Positions 1 to 8,593 of a stretch of 64,000 bases of DNA are shown piece by piece. The notes beneath the pieces were generated by a model. It worked only from the letters and a program-made list of their open reading frames with translations. It had not been told where the DNA came from and did not search any database. Positions within the stretch are counted from its first letter, which is position 1, and the number at the start of each line of letters is the position of its first letter. The position numbers and the translations under genes were made by a program. The stretch spans positions 5,497,501 to 5,561,500 of the forward strand of contig RHDP01000001.1 of the NCBI GenBank assembly GCA_003725745.1. Reading direction: 5' to 3'. The stretch is from Streptomyces sp. I6. Its GTDB lineage: Bacteria > Actinomycetota > Actinomycetes > Streptomycetales > Streptomycetaceae.

Positions 1-44
1 CGGACAGGTCGTCGGGCCGCACGCGCGGATCCTCCACCCTGGAG

Positions 45-1130
45 CTACCCGAGGAGCAGCGACAGGATCGAGGCAAGCGAACCCACGATCCCGAACCGGG
101 TGGCGAAGGGTTCGATGCGGAACTTCCACATGGAGCTGCGTAGTTCCGGTGTGTCTTCTTCGGACGCTGCCTGGGCCTGGAGTTCGTCTATGAGCGCGTC
201 CCCTCCGGGGTACTTGCCCAGGTCCTGCCGGAGCCGGTCGAGAATCATGATCAGGTCGGCGTGTTCCAGCCCGGAACTCTGCTGGTTATGGCTTCCAGCG
301 ATGGCGCTGCCGCCCCGGGATGCCGCCGAGGCGTGGCCGCTGCCGAAACTCACGGCGGAGCCTGCTCCGATGTCACCGACGCTGATGTTGGGCTGAGGGG
401 CCTGAGGATGGTGCTGGCTGTGGTCGGTCACATTCCCTCTCACCGTCTGAGCGTTGCTTCCTCCGGCGGCCAGGCTGCTGTCGTGCACCGGCCCGTATAC
501 GACGTTGCTGCCGACGATGGTGGTTCCGTTCGAGGCCGACTGCTGTCGGCGGGTGGTCAGGAAGAACCATAGAGTCTGCCTGGAGTGAACGAAGTCGATG
601 CCGTCGGCGGTCAGCGTGATGCGTTGGGGCCGGGGGGCGCGGTCGGCTACGAGAAGACCCCTGGCTTCCAGATAGGCGACGGCAGCGTCCACCTCGTCCC
701 ATGTGACCTCGGTGCCACAGAACCACCACTCTTCGGCCGCGGCGAACATCTGCAGGTCCGCCGAGCCCCCCGACGGGGAGTTGTTGTACGCCCAGCGGGG
801 CAGCCTGTTGTTCAGGTGTGCCTCGCGTTCGGTTCGTGACTCCGAATTGGCCCGCAGCTCCCGGGCCTTGGACGCACCAGTCCTGGTCAAGCGGATAAGC
901 GGGGAACGGCCGTTGGCTTGGTTGACCGCGCGCTCAACCCACCTGCATACCACGAGATGGGAAACCACGACCTGCTCGTCGGCCGCGTCCAGCCCGGCAG
1001 ATGCCACGATCCTTCCTGCGTGGAGGATCTGCTCCGGATCGTCGCCCATGGCGTCGAGAGCTTTCTGCATGAACCGGTCGGCATACACCTCGATTGTCAC
1101 GTCACCCATCGTACGGCGAGGGAACCCCAT
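45..1130 (-). CDS. hypothetical protein with glycine/asparagine-rich segment and C-terminal hydrophobic helix
   Basis: I do not recognise a named family. The N-terminal half (about residues 1-190 of the predicted protein) is mixed helix/strand and looks like winged-helix units, each ending in phrases such as LIRLTRTG and RITLTADG. Residues about 200-290 are rich in Gly, Asn, Ser and Val with repeated short G-x-x-V motifs, resembling the repetitive segments seen in some prokaryotic signalling proteins. The end (FGIVGSLASILSLLLG) is one hydrophobic helix that could anchor the protein in the membrane. ATG at 1130 is chosen; TTG at 1142 and ATG at 1109 are alternatives and none has a clear ribosome binding site. 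It lies downstream of the portal-like gene on the same strand. Function unknown. Confidence 0.6.
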   Translation of the reverse strand: MGFPRRTMGDVTIEVYADRFMQKALDAMGDDPEQILHAGRIVASAGLDAADEQVVVSHLVVCRWVERAVNQANGRSPLIRLTRTGASKARELRANSESRTEREAHLNNRLPRWAYNNSPSGGSADLQMFAAAEEWWFCGTEVTWDEVDAAVAYLEARGLLVADRAPRPQRITLTADGIDFVHSRQTLWFFLTTRRQQSASNGTTIVGSNVVYGPVHDSSLAAGGSNAQTVRGNVTDHSQHHPQAPQPNISVGDIGAGSAVSFGSGHASAASRGGSAIAGSHNQQSSGLEHADLIMILDRLRQDLGKYPGGDALIDELQAQAASEEDTPELRSSMWKFRIEPFATRFGIVGSLASILSLLLG

Positions 1131-1153
1131 GGCCCGAGACAAGCTTGGGCAGA

Positions 1154-1187
1154 GATCTTGAGGGGCCCACGGGCTCCCTCAAAGATC
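1154..1187 (-). terminator. hairpin between portal-like gene and the distal gene
   Basis: Inverted repeat GATCTTGAGGG (1154-1164) and CCCTCAAAGATC (1176-1187) with an 11-base loop; the arms match except for one bulged base. It lies in the 100-bp gap downstream of the portal-like stop codon. There is no T tract, so it may be a weak terminator, an attenuator or a processing site. Confidence 0.4.
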
Positions 1188-1245
1188 ACCTGTTGCCGTC
1201 CATGAGTAGGTCCTTCCTCTTCTACCCCGCAGCCCCCGAAGCCGC

Positions 1246-2970
1246 CTACGCAGCGTCCGAGGACCGAGCCGCGATGCGCTGCATCTCTTCGTGGGCGTCC
1301 TCGATCGGGTACCCGGCGTCTTGCAGCATGCGGATGCCGGTCTCTGCGGAGAGCACACCTGCGGTGACGCCCTTCACGACCTCTTCGAGGACGCTCGTGC
1401 GGTCGGAGGGCGTGTGCGGCCCGAACATGAGGCGAGCCGGAACCGTAGGTCCAGCAGGCCACCCTTCCGCCTGACCAGCCTGATGGATGCGCTGCACCAT
1501 CTTCAGCAGCAGCGCGTACTTGTGCGCCCGGGCCAGGCGCATCGAGTCCACAAGCGAGTCCAGGGGCTGCAACGACAGCTGGAGCGCGTACCCGCTGGGC
1601 ACGTCCGACGGGTCGACGGTGCCCAGGCTGACGGCCGGTAGCCGCGCGTTCACGGCGGCGCGATCACGGATCTCCTCGGCGCGGGCTCGCAGCTCGGAAA
1701 GCTGCCCAGACGTGTCCAGCACGTCCATACGGCCACCGTCCGCGAGCTGGAGGACCGTGCCCGGTGAGACGTTCAGCGGCTTGGGGCGACCGGTCACCCG
1801 GTCCACCTCCGCCCGCGCCCCCGCCCCCGCCAGTGCGATGATCGGTGCTCCCGTCGTCGCGGACGCGCGAGCAGAGTCGGTGTCGCTCTCCGCCAGCTCA
1901 TCGAGCGCCTGCATGACGCGGCTCAGCACCGACTGCCCGAAGTGCTCCTCGCCGGCAACCGTGTTGGTGATGTGGACCAGCGGGATGAAGTCCAGTCGGA
2001 GGTCGAGACGATGCAGTACCTCACCGTCCGCGCGGGTACGGAACCGGGCACGGTCCAGAGGAAGGTCATCGAGACTCTGCCCGTGCCGGATGTCATCGAC
2101 AAACCACTCCGCATCGGTCAGGTAGCACGTCAGTCGTGACGCCTTGCCCTGCTCCCACGGGTAGATGCGCTCGATATGCCCGGACTCCGCAACGTAGTCG
2201 CCCGGCGCGAGCAGCCAGCCACCGGATTCGTCCACGACGGGTTCCCGCCCGGCCGTGCCGTCGCTGTTGCTGCGGGTCGCCGGTTGAATCGACCCCAGCT
2301 CGTACGTGATCCGCCGCACCCGAGCTTTCACACCACGCTTGGGATCCTCCGGCACGTCCCACGCTAGGTGGACGCGGCGGGGGAAGTCTCCGGGGTCAGC
2401 ATCGTCCTCCAGGACCGGGAAGTAGAAACCCGGGTCGTAGGTCTTGAGTCGAACGCGCTGCTTGTCCGCGTCCCACGCCAGCAGGCACAACCCGTCACCG
2501 AGCAACACGGCCTTGCGCTCCGCGGCCTGCATGCGCAGCGGCAGCAACTCCGCCTCCGCCCAGCGCCGCAGCTGCGCCTGCACTTCCGCCGCCTCGGCGG
2601 CCTCCGGCCCCGCGTCCTCGTGGCCAGCATGCTCCGCGCCGGGCACAACGATCTGCTGCGACCGGCCCAGCAGGTGAGCCAGGGCCGTATCAACGAAGAC
2701 AGAGGGCTCTCCGAACTCCCGCCGCTCCTCAGCCCCTTCGTTACCGGTGAGCGCGGACAGTTCTCCAACCTGGTTCGAGTCGTATGCGGCCAGCAGCTTG
2801 TAGGCGGCCAGCCGCCGCACGGCCTCATCCGGGAGCCAAGTCGCCTGGAGTTCGGGTGCGAGGGCAGGGTGAGGACGGCCGTCAGCGGTGCCCGACATGA
2901 TCGGTTTGTAGTTCAGCCACGACCAGGCGTCGGTAAGGAAGGAGCGCAGGCCCACGGGGAGAAGTCCCAT
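1246..2970 (-). CDS. phage portal-like protein
   Basis: 574 residues, the usual size for siphophage portal proteins, which form the dodecameric DNA gate at one capsid vertex and dock the terminase. Portal-like features seen: an early region with VDTALAHLLGRS, then AAERKAVLLGDGLCLLAWD followed by VRLKTYDPGFYFPVLEDD, a beta-rich region, and a helical C-terminal half with VSPGTVLQLADGG and SELRARAEEIRDRAAVNARL, matching the stem/clip order of the family. It reads leftward after the 3029-3850 gene with a 58-base gap. No terminase, protease, capsid or tail gene is visible beside it, so it is either the edge of a prophage continuing past the left end or an orphan. Assignment is by pattern, not by alignment. 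Confidence 0.7.
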   Translation of the reverse strand: MGLLPVGLRSFLTDAWSWLNYKPIMSGTADGRPHPALAPELQATWLPDEAVRRLAAYKLLAAYDSNQVGELSALTGNEGAEERREFGEPSVFVDTALAHLLGRSQQIVVPGAEHAGHEDAGPEAAEAAEVQAQLRRWAEAELLPLRMQAAERKAVLLGDGLCLLAWDADKQRVRLKTYDPGFYFPVLEDDADPGDFPRRVHLAWDVPEDPKRGVKARVRRITYELGSIQPATRSNSDGTAGREPVVDESGGWLLAPGDYVAESGHIERIYPWEQGKASRLTCYLTDAEWFVDDIRHGQSLDDLPLDRARFRTRADGEVLHRLDLRLDFIPLVHITNTVAGEEHFGQSVLSRVMQALDELAESDTDSARASATTGAPIIALAGAGARAEVDRVTGRPKPLNVSPGTVLQLADGGRMDVLDTSGQLSELRARAEEIRDRAAVNARLPAVSLGTVDPSDVPSGYALQLSLQPLDSLVDSMRLARAHKYALLLKMVQRIHQAGQAEGWPAGPTVPARLMFGPHTPSDRTSVLEEVVKGVTAGVLSAETGIRMLQDAGYPIEDAHEEMQRIAARSSDAA

Positions 2971-3028
2971 CGTCAGCCCCGCGCCGCTCTCCAGAGTAGG
3001 CGAACCAAGACCAACCAGCCCGACCTGA

Positions 3029-3850
3029 TCAGCGGGCCCGCCTGCGCCACAGCGACCGGCGCTGACGAGGCCAGTAGCGCCTCAGGTTGCCATCGGTTCC
3101 CGTGCGGGCCCACAGCGGTGCACCGACCACGATGCGGTGCGCATCCTCCATGCCGGGTTCTCGATCCAAGAGCCACCGATCATGGTCGAGCTCGACGTCC
3201 AGATAGACCACCGCACACCACTGGCAGTTCTGCGCTCGGGCCAACGTGAAGCCTCTCGTGGATGCATCGGAGGTGTCGAGGCCAGTGGTTCCCTGCCGCA
3301 ATGCGATCTTGAGTGCTTCCATGCCCATTTCCTGGTCATCACCCCAGCCGTGTTCGCGGCCTCTGCTGGCGAGGAGGTTGCGAACAGCCCAGAACGCGGA
3401 AGAGGTCCACCCTTCCTCGACGGTGTCGGTGGTGCGGAACTCGGTGTTGTCCAGACTGCCGAACATCACCACGTCGACCCTGCGGCCGGCAGCGTCCTGA
3501 GCGCGGGTGTGAAGGACGACTTCAGGACTTAGGTCGGCGCCGATGTAGCGAGCGAACTCCACGGTGCCGGTGCCGCCAGCGAACAGTGCAGGTGGCGGCG
3601 ATGTAAACGCCTTCTGGGGAAGGCTGCCCAGTGCCCTGCTGACCTGCTGCGCGACCTCGTACCGCGTGCGTGCTCTGCGTTCGCTGCTCCCGAACTGGAG
3701 CTGTGGAACGAACGGAATCGACGGCGAGGTCACTGACCACCGTCGGAACCTGTCCAACTGGATTCCGTTGTCCTGGGCCACCTTCTCGACACGCCGCGAA
3801 GACCAGTAGAGGTAGGTGCCCGACGCGCCCGGCGTTGCCCTTGGAGTCAT
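3029..3850 (-). CDS. conserved hypothetical protein resembling the SAVMC3_10250-type family
   Basis: About 273 residues from the ATG at 3850, which places TYLYWSSRRVEKVAQ near the N-terminus; the open frame extends further to 3946 but that extension is less natural. The opening strand-helix motif, the central VDVVMFGSLDNTEF and the terminal AHRIVVGAPLWARTG resemble actinobacterial proteins annotated as SAVMC3_10250/DUF7019-like, for which I know no activity. No catalytic motif is evident. It is the first gene of the leftward block with the portal-like gene and ends 58 bases before it. Its upstream region is interrupted at 3949 by the IS630/IS701 insertions, so its native promoter may have been displaced. 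Confidence 0.5.
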   Translation of the reverse strand: MTPRATPGASGTYLYWSSRRVEKVAQDNGIQLDRFRRWSVTSPSIPFVPQLQFGSSERRARTRYEVAQQVSRALGSLPQKAFTSPPPALFAGGTGTVEFARYIGADLSPEVVLHTRAQDAAGRRVDVVMFGSLDNTEFRTTDTVEEGWTSSAFWAVRNLLASRGREHGWGDDQEMGMEALKIALRQGTTGLDTSDASTRGFTLARAQNCQWCAVVYLDVELDHDRWLLDREPGMEDAHRIVVGAPLWARTGTDGNLRRYWPRQRRSLWRRRAR

Positions 3851-3948
3851 CCGCACAGAATGCCTCAGCCCGGACTGTTTGGGGGTAGCTCCCCGAAGGG
3901 AGTGGAACCGAGCCAGGGCGACCACAGGATGCGGCCGCCCCAGCACCG

Positions 3949-5037
3949 CTAGTGTCCTGAGTCGTTAGTTCGTGTGCAGTATGCGGCGAGGGTTTCGAGG
4001 ATCTCGTCTGCGGTCTTGGTCCACACGAACGGCTTGGGGTTCTTGTTCCACTCGTTGATCCAGCCGCGGATGTCGCGTTCCAGCTCGACGACGCTGTGGT
4101 GGGCCGAGCGGCGGAGTTTGCGGCAGGTCAGCTCGGCGAACCAGCGCTCGACGAGGTTGAGCCAGGAGGCGGAGGTGGGGGTGAAGTGGAGGTGGAAGCG
4201 GGGGTGTCGCAGCAGCCACTTCTTGACCGCTTCGGTTTTGTGGGTGGCGTAGTTGTCCAGGACCAAGTGCAGGTCCAGGTCCTTGGGGACGGCGGTGTCG
4301 ATGGTCTTCAGGAAGCGGAGGAACTCCTGGTGGCGGTGGCGTCGGTAGTGCTGGGCTATGACCGAGCCGGAGGCGATGTCCAGGGCGGCGAACAGGCTGG
4401 TGGTGCCGTGCCGGACGTAGTCGTGCGTCATCCGCACCGGCGTCGTCGGTGCCAGCGGCAGCACCGGCTGGGTGCGGTCCAGGGCCTGGATCTGCGACTT
4501 CTCGTCCACCGCCAGAACCAGGGCGTTCTCCGGCGGAGACAGGTAGACGCCGACCACGTCACGGACCTTGGTCACGAACTGCGGGTCGGTGGACAGCTTC
4601 CATGTCTGCACGATGTGCGGCTTGAGGCCGAACGCCCGCCAGACCCGGGAGACCGCCGACTGCGACATGCCCGCAGCCTGGGCCATCGACCGCGTCGACC
4701 AGTGCGAATCCCCCGAAGGGGGCGCCTGGTCGAGGGTCCGGGCGACCAGGGACTCGACCTGCTCGTCGGTGATCCTGCGCGGGGCACCGGACCGCGGAGC
4801 GTCGACCAGCCCCTCAAGACGGTCGGTCACGAACCTAGACCGCCACTTGCGCACCGTCTCCCGCGAGATGCCGAGCTCCTGCGCGACCTGCGCGTTCGGG
4901 CGGCCCTCGGCGCACGCCAGCACGATCCTCGCCCGCAGCACCAAGGCCTGTCCCGCGGTCCGCTTACGCAACCAGCCTCGCAGTACACGGCGTTCACGCT
5001 CGGACAACTCCAATGACAACGGCTTCGGGCCCGGCAT
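3949..5037 (-). CDS. IS630-family transposase
   Basis: 362 residues, intact. An N-terminal helix-turn-helix half (VAQELGISRETVRKWRSRF, then a second winged-helix around SQSAVSRVWRAFGL) precedes a DDE catalytic domain: first Asp in LVLAVDEKSQIQALDR, second in LHLVLDNYATHK, and the Glu in SWLNLVERWFAEL. These enzymes cut and paste the element into TA dinucleotides. The stop codon uses the TA target duplication at the left boundary (3949-3951), so the end of the protein is read from the terminal repeat. Start ATG at 5037. Confidence 0.95.
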   Translation of the reverse strand: MPGPKPLSLELSERERRVLRGWLRKRTAGQALVLRARIVLACAEGRPNAQVAQELGISRETVRKWRSRFVTDRLEGLVDAPRSGAPRRITDEQVESLVARTLDQAPPSGDSHWSTRSMAQAAGMSQSAVSRVWRAFGLKPHIVQTWKLSTDPQFVTKVRDVVGVYLSPPENALVLAVDEKSQIQALDRTQPVLPLAPTTPVRMTHDYVRHGTTSLFAALDIASGSVIAQHYRRHRHQEFLRFLKTIDTAVPKDLDLHLVLDNYATHKTEAVKKWLLRHPRFHLHFTPTSASWLNLVERWFAELTCRKLRRSAHHSVVELERDIRGWINEWNKNPKPFVWTKTADEILETLAAYCTRTNDSGH

Positions 5038-5080
5038 CCCCTAACCCTACAACCGCCAATGAACTACCGACTCAGGACAC
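3952..5080. mobile_element. IS630-family insertion sequence
   Basis: 1,129-bp element bounded by inverted repeats: GTGTCCTGAGTCGTTAGTT from 3952 and, on the other strand from 5080, GTGTCCTGAGTCGGTAGTT (18 of 19 identical). It is flanked by TA at 3950-3951 and at 5081-5082, the expected IS630 target duplication. Removing it restores CTAG followed by TAGGACTTGG, which is the left end of the IS701 element, so IS630 arrived second and landed in the target duplication of the first element. Confidence 0.93.
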
Positions 5081-5083
5081 TAG

Positions 5084-6525
5084 TAGGACTTGGTCAGGTC
5101 GGTATGGGTGTGGGTATGTCGCGGTGGCAGGTGGGGCAGGCGCCGGTCCAGACGGCGAGGAGTAGCTGCATCTCGCGGATGACCTGGTAGAGGCTCAGGC
5201 CGACGCCGTTTCTTTTGGGGCCTGGGCCATGCGTTGGAGGGTGCAGAAGGCGTGGGCGGCGGAGACGAGGGTGACGTGGTGGTGCCATCCGTTCCAGGTG
5301 CGGCCCTCGAAGTGGGCTAGCCCCAAGGCCTGCTTCATCTCGCGGTAGTCGTGCTCGATGCGCCAGCGGAGCTTGGCCAGCCGCACGAGTGTGGTGAGTG
5401 GGGTGTCATCGGGCAGGTTGGAGAGCCAGAACTGCACCGGTTCCGGTTCGGTGGCGGGCCACTCGGCCAGCAGCCAGCACGCGGGCAGTTCCGGGCCGTC
5501 GACGGCCTTGCGGATCTCGCGTCCAGCGGGCCGGATCCGTAGCGCCACGAACCGTGAGTACATGCGCTTGAACCCGCTGCGGCCGGTGCCCCGGCGGGAG
5601 CCCTCCCGCCACTGCACGGGCCGGGCCGCCTGCTTCCCCGTGGCGATGACCAGCTCCTTCACGCTCTTCGGCGCCTCGGGGTAGGCAGGCTGGGGCGGGC
5701 GGCCGCGGCCGCTGTGGGGCGGGGTGTGCGGCGTCGCGCTGTGTGGATGGGCGGTGACGGTGGTCGAGCTGCCCACCACGTAGTGAAGTCCGCGGTCTTC
5801 CAGGCCGAGCCGGAAGGCGGCGGTATCTCCGTAGCCGCCGTCGGCCACGACCAGGGGGACATCGACACCCCAGCACCGGGTCTCGTCGATCATGTCCAGG
5901 GCCAGCTGCCACTTCTCGACATGGCCCACGTCCGGCGGGATGCCGCACCGCTCGCGGCGGGCCACCTTGCCGGGATCGGCCAGTGGCGAGGCGGGATCCC
6001 AGCTCTTGGGGAGGAACAACCGCCAGTCGATCGCCGCCGACGCGGTGTCGGAGGCCAGGTGCAAGGACACGCCCGCCTGGCAGTTGGTGACCTTGCCGGC
6101 GGTGCCGGTGTACTGCCGCGACACACAGGCCGACGCGTCGCCGTCCTTGAGGAAGCCCGTGTCATTGATGATCAGCGCGGTCGGTCTGATCGCCGGAGCC
6201 ATCTTCCATGCGAGGCGGGCCCGCACATGCGCCGGATCCCACGGGCTGGTGGTGATGAAGTGGGCCAGGGCCTGCCGGTTGCCGTCCTCGCCCAGCCGGG
6301 CGGCCATCGGCTCCACCGATTTGCGCCGGCCGTCCAGGAGCAGACCCCGCAGATACACCCCGCCCCACCGACGCTGATCCGCCCGCGCGAACGGCTCGAA
6401 CACATCCGCCGCGAAGTCCTCCAGACGGCACCGGACTTCATCCAACTCCCCAGGTGTCACACCCGGTCAACGACACACCCGGTCAAACGGACACGCCACC
6501 GACGAATGAACCTGACCAAGCCCTA
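5084..6525. mobile_element. IS701-family insertion sequence
   Basis: 1,442-bp element. Left terminal repeat TAGGACTTGGTCAGGT begins at 5084; right terminal repeat read inward from 6525 is TAGGGCTTGGTCAGGT (15 of 16 identical). The target duplication is CTAG: one copy at 6526-6529 and the other split by the IS630 insertion (3949-3951 plus 5083). The CTAG on the right contains the TAG stop codon of the peptidyl-tRNA hydrolase gene, so insertion left that protein unchanged. Confidence 0.92.
5195..6460 (-). CDS. IS701-family transposase (C-terminal tail out of frame)
   Basis: 421 residues in the main frame. DDE-type catalytic residues are visible: Asp in LIINDTGFLKDG, Asp in PLVVADGGYGD, and Glu in RWRIEHDYREMKQALGLAHF, followed by the family signature FEGRTWNGWHHHV. 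The frame closes at 5195, but the expected family tail (GLSLYQVIREMQLLLAVWTG then CPTCHRD) continues in the next frame to 5094. The switch falls at CCCCAAAA (complement of 5213-5220). One missing base there, or a -1 ribosomal shift on CCCAAAA, would join the two into a 455-residue protein. Because other genes in this window show the same one-base loss, a sequencing deletion is the simpler explanation. Confidence 0.88.
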   Translation of the reverse strand: MTPGELDEVRCRLEDFAADVFEPFARADQRRWGGVYLRGLLLDGRRKSVEPMAARLGEDGNRQALAHFITTSPWDPAHVRARLAWKMAPAIRPTALIINDTGFLKDGDASACVSRQYTGTAGKVTNCQAGVSLHLASDTASAAIDWRLFLPKSWDPASPLADPGKVARRERCGIPPDVGHVEKWQLALDMIDETRCWGVDVPLVVADGGYGDTAAFRLGLEDRGLHYVVGSSTTVTAHPHSATPHTPPHSGRGRPPQPAYPEAPKSVKELVIATGKQAARPVQWREGSRRGTGRSGFKRMYSRFVALRIRPAGREIRKAVDGPELPACWLLAEWPATEPEPVQFWLSNLPDDTPLTTLVRLAKLRWRIEHDYREMKQALGLAHFEGRTWNGWHHHVTLVSAAHAFCTLQRMAQAPKETASA

Positions 6526-7257
6526 CTAGCGTCCCGCGGGAGGTCGGTGCCGCACCGGATGATCGGCGACGACCGTCACGGAGCCCGGGGCGACCTCCGT
6601 GAATCCCGCGTCCCGGACCGTCGGCAGGCCGCTCGCGGCGAGTTCGGCCCAGCGGCCGGCGGCGGCGGTCCGGACCGCGAGCGGGAACCCGGCGTCACGC
6701 CACGCCGTGCGTCCGGCCTCGTCCATGTCCCACCACAGCAGTTGCGCCCCGTGCCCGACCTGGGCCATCTCCTTGCCCGTCGACATGTGCAGCCCGGGGT
6801 TGAGCCAGAGCAGGGCACGGCCGGGTCCGACGTCGCCGGCCGGTTGCCCGGGATCCTCCAGCTGTGTGCCCGACACCTGGAGCTTCGACAGCTCCCTGGG
6901 CCAGCCGTCCAGCGGCACCGGCGGGAACACCCGCACCTCGGCACCGTCCCCGGTCGCCGTGATGCCGGGCAGCTCCGACGCCTTGCGCCACTCGGCGCCG
7001 CGCGCCCTGCGCACCACCTTCCGGATCCGGCCGTCCTGCCAGTCCCTTACGCGCGCCGCCCACTCGCCGTCCCCGGACGACCGCGCGTCGGAGAGCATCA
7101 GCACGACCGCGCGGGCGGCGGTCTCCAGCGCGTCGGTACGGGTCGGCGGTTCGTTCCGCTCGATCCGGACCACGAGCGGCAGGACGAACTGGGGGGCCTC
7201 GTCGCGCGGCGCCGGCTCCCGGCGGAAGGGGCTGCCGGTGCTGTCTGTGCTGTTCAC
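6526..7257 (-). CDS. peptidyl-tRNA hydrolase, PTH2-type family protein
   Basis: 243 residues. PTH2 enzymes release peptides from prematurely dropped peptidyl-tRNA. The family core is visible near the C-terminal part: ALLWLNPGLHMSTGKEMAQVGHGAQLLWW, here cited as two parts, LHMSTGKEMAQ and VGHGAQLLWW, containing the conserved Lys and His-Gly region, followed by a strand ending SVTVVADHPV. The N-terminal 130 residues are an actinobacterial extension (PLVVRIERNEPPTR; GEWAARVRDWQDGRIRKVV). Start ATG at 7257. The stop codon TAG is part of the CTAG target used by the IS701 element at 6526-6529, so the native termination is kept. Divergent from the protease gene. Activity is inferred from family resemblance only. 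Confidence 0.72.
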   Translation of the reverse strand: MNSTDSTGSPFRREPAPRDEAPQFVLPLVVRIERNEPPTRTDALETAARAVVLMLSDARSSGDGEWAARVRDWQDGRIRKVVRRARGAEWRKASELPGITATGDGAEVRVFPPVPLDGWPRELSKLQVSGTQLEDPGQPAGDVGPGRALLWLNPGLHMSTGKEMAQVGHGAQLLWWDMDEAGRTAWRDAGFPLAVRTAAAGRWAELAASGLPTVRDAGFTEVAPGSVTVVADHPVRHRPPAGR

Positions 7258-7349
7258 CCGCGCATTCTGCCAGCCTGCGGGACAGCAGGCGGGGCCCGGC
7301 CCGCGCGGGTGGGGGCCGCGGCCGGCCGCCCTGTCCCTGACGATGCGTC

Positions 7350-7362
7350 AAGAAATATTCTT
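7350..7362. promoter_or_regulatory. AT-rich palindrome in divergent promoter region
   Basis: AAGAA-ATA-TTCTT in a small AT-rich island (CAAGAAATATTCTTTG) inside the 220-bp gap between the divergent hydrolase and protease genes. The TATTCT within it could serve as a -10 box for the protease. This is a candidate only; no matching -35 is obvious. Confidence 0.3.
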
Positions 7363-7477
7363 TGCACGGGCGATGAACGGACACGGGGACGGCGTCCGTA
7401 TCAAGGGCCGGACGCGTCACCCCCCTCCCGGTCCCCTTCGGAGACCGGAGTCCGTACCCCCCGCAGGAGGCGAAGAG

Positions 7478-8593
7478 TTGAGTCACAGGCGTATACCCAA
7501 GCGGAAGGCGATTCTCGCCGGAGCCGGAGCGGTGGGCATCGCCGCAGCCGCAGTACTGCTGCCGAATGCCAACGCTTCGCAGTCCGGGTCCGAGGACGAG
7601 CGGACCGCTCCCAGAAAGATGAGTGCGGCATCGGCCGCGGATCTCCTCCAGCAGCTGGGCAGGCAGCTCGGCGAGTCCTACGGCGGCGCGTACTACGACG
7701 CGTCGAAGCAGCAGCTCATCGTGAACATCGTCGGCGATGACAACGATGTGGAGATCGAGATCAAGCGGGCCGGTGCGGTGGCCCGCAGCGTGGAGAACAG
7801 CTTCTCCACGCTGAAGTCCGCCACCCGTACCCTCTCCAGCGAGGCCGCGGTCCCCGGTACGGCCTGGGCCATCGACCCCAGGAACAACCAGATCCTGGTG
7901 ACCGCCGACCGCACCGTCACCGGCGAGCGGTGGAACACCGTCGAGTCGGCCGTGGAGTCGCTGGGCGACGGGGTCGCCCGGATCCAGAAGTCGAAGGGCG
8001 AGTTCAAGCCCCTGCTGGAGGGCGGCGACGCCATCTTCAGCAACGGCGGTGCGCGCTGCTCGCTCGGCTTCAACGTCACGACCCAGGACGGGCAGCCCGG
8101 CTTCCTCACGGCAGGGCACTGCACCGCCGCCTCCGAGCAGTGGTCCGAGCAGCAGGGCGGCCAGCCGGTCGCCACCGCCCAGGAGTCCGTCTTCCCCGGT
8201 GAGGGCGACTTCGCGCTGGTGACGTACGACGACCCGAACACCGAGGCACCGAGCGCCGTCGACCTCGGCGACGGGCGGGTCCTGGAGATCGGGCAGGCGG
8301 CAGACGCGGCCGTCGGCCAGGAGGTCTTCCGCATGGGCAGCACCACCGGCCTCAACGGCGGGCAGGTGACCGGGCTGAACGCCACGGTGAACTACCCCGA
8401 GGGCACCGTCAGCGGTCTGATCCAGACCAACGTCTGCGCCGAACCCGGCGACAGCGGCGGAGCCCTGTTCACCAGGGACGGCAACGCCATCGGCCTCACG
8501 TCCGGCGGCAGCGGTGACTGCACATCGGGCGGGGAGACCTTCTTCCAGCCGGTGACGACCGCGCTGGAGGCGGTCGGCGCGCAGATCGGCTGA
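7478..8593 (+). CDS. secreted S1-family serine protease, streptogrisin/alpha-lytic type preproenzyme
   Basis: 371 residues from TTG at 7478, chosen because AGGAGG (7466-7470 region) precedes it and it opens directly onto a twin-basic signal peptide (SHRRIPKRKAILAGAG, hydrophobic core, cleavage near ANAS). Residues about 50-185 are the pro-domain that folds the protease (LGESYGGAYYD; two repeats of a small alpha/beta unit). The mature chymotrypsin-fold enzyme starts near GGDAIFSNGG. Catalytic triad: His214 in TAGHC, Asp244 in GEGDFALV, Ser326 in EPGDSGG. Disulfide cysteines flank the His and Ser sites as in streptogrisins. It would be exported and matured by self-cleavage outside the cell. Convergent with the PhoX-like gene. 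Confidence 0.93.
   Translation: MSHRRIPKRKAILAGAGAVGIAAAAVLLPNANASQSGSEDERTAPRKMSAASAADLLQQLGRQLGESYGGAYYDASKQQLIVNIVGDDNDVEIEIKRAGAVARSVENSFSTLKSATRTLSSEAAVPGTAWAIDPRNNQILVTADRTVTGERWNTVESAVESLGDGVARIQKSKGEFKPLLEGGDAIFSNGGARCSLGFNVTTQDGQPGFLTAGHCTAASEQWSEQQGGQPVATAQESVFPGEGDFALVTYDDPNTEAPSAVDLGDGRVLEIGQAADAAVGQEVFRMGSTTGLNGGQVTGLNATVNYPEGTVSGLIQTNVCAEPGDSGGALFTRDGNAIGLTSGGSGDCTSGGETFFQPVTTALEAVGAQIG

Noticed and set aside
5195-5230. Programmed -1 frameshift on CCCAAAA in the IS701 transposase
   Set aside because: The heptamer is a canonical slippery site and would add the missing tail, but the same one-base loss is seen at nineteen other non-slippery places in this window, so a missing base is the simpler explanation. 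I saw no convincing downstream pseudoknot.
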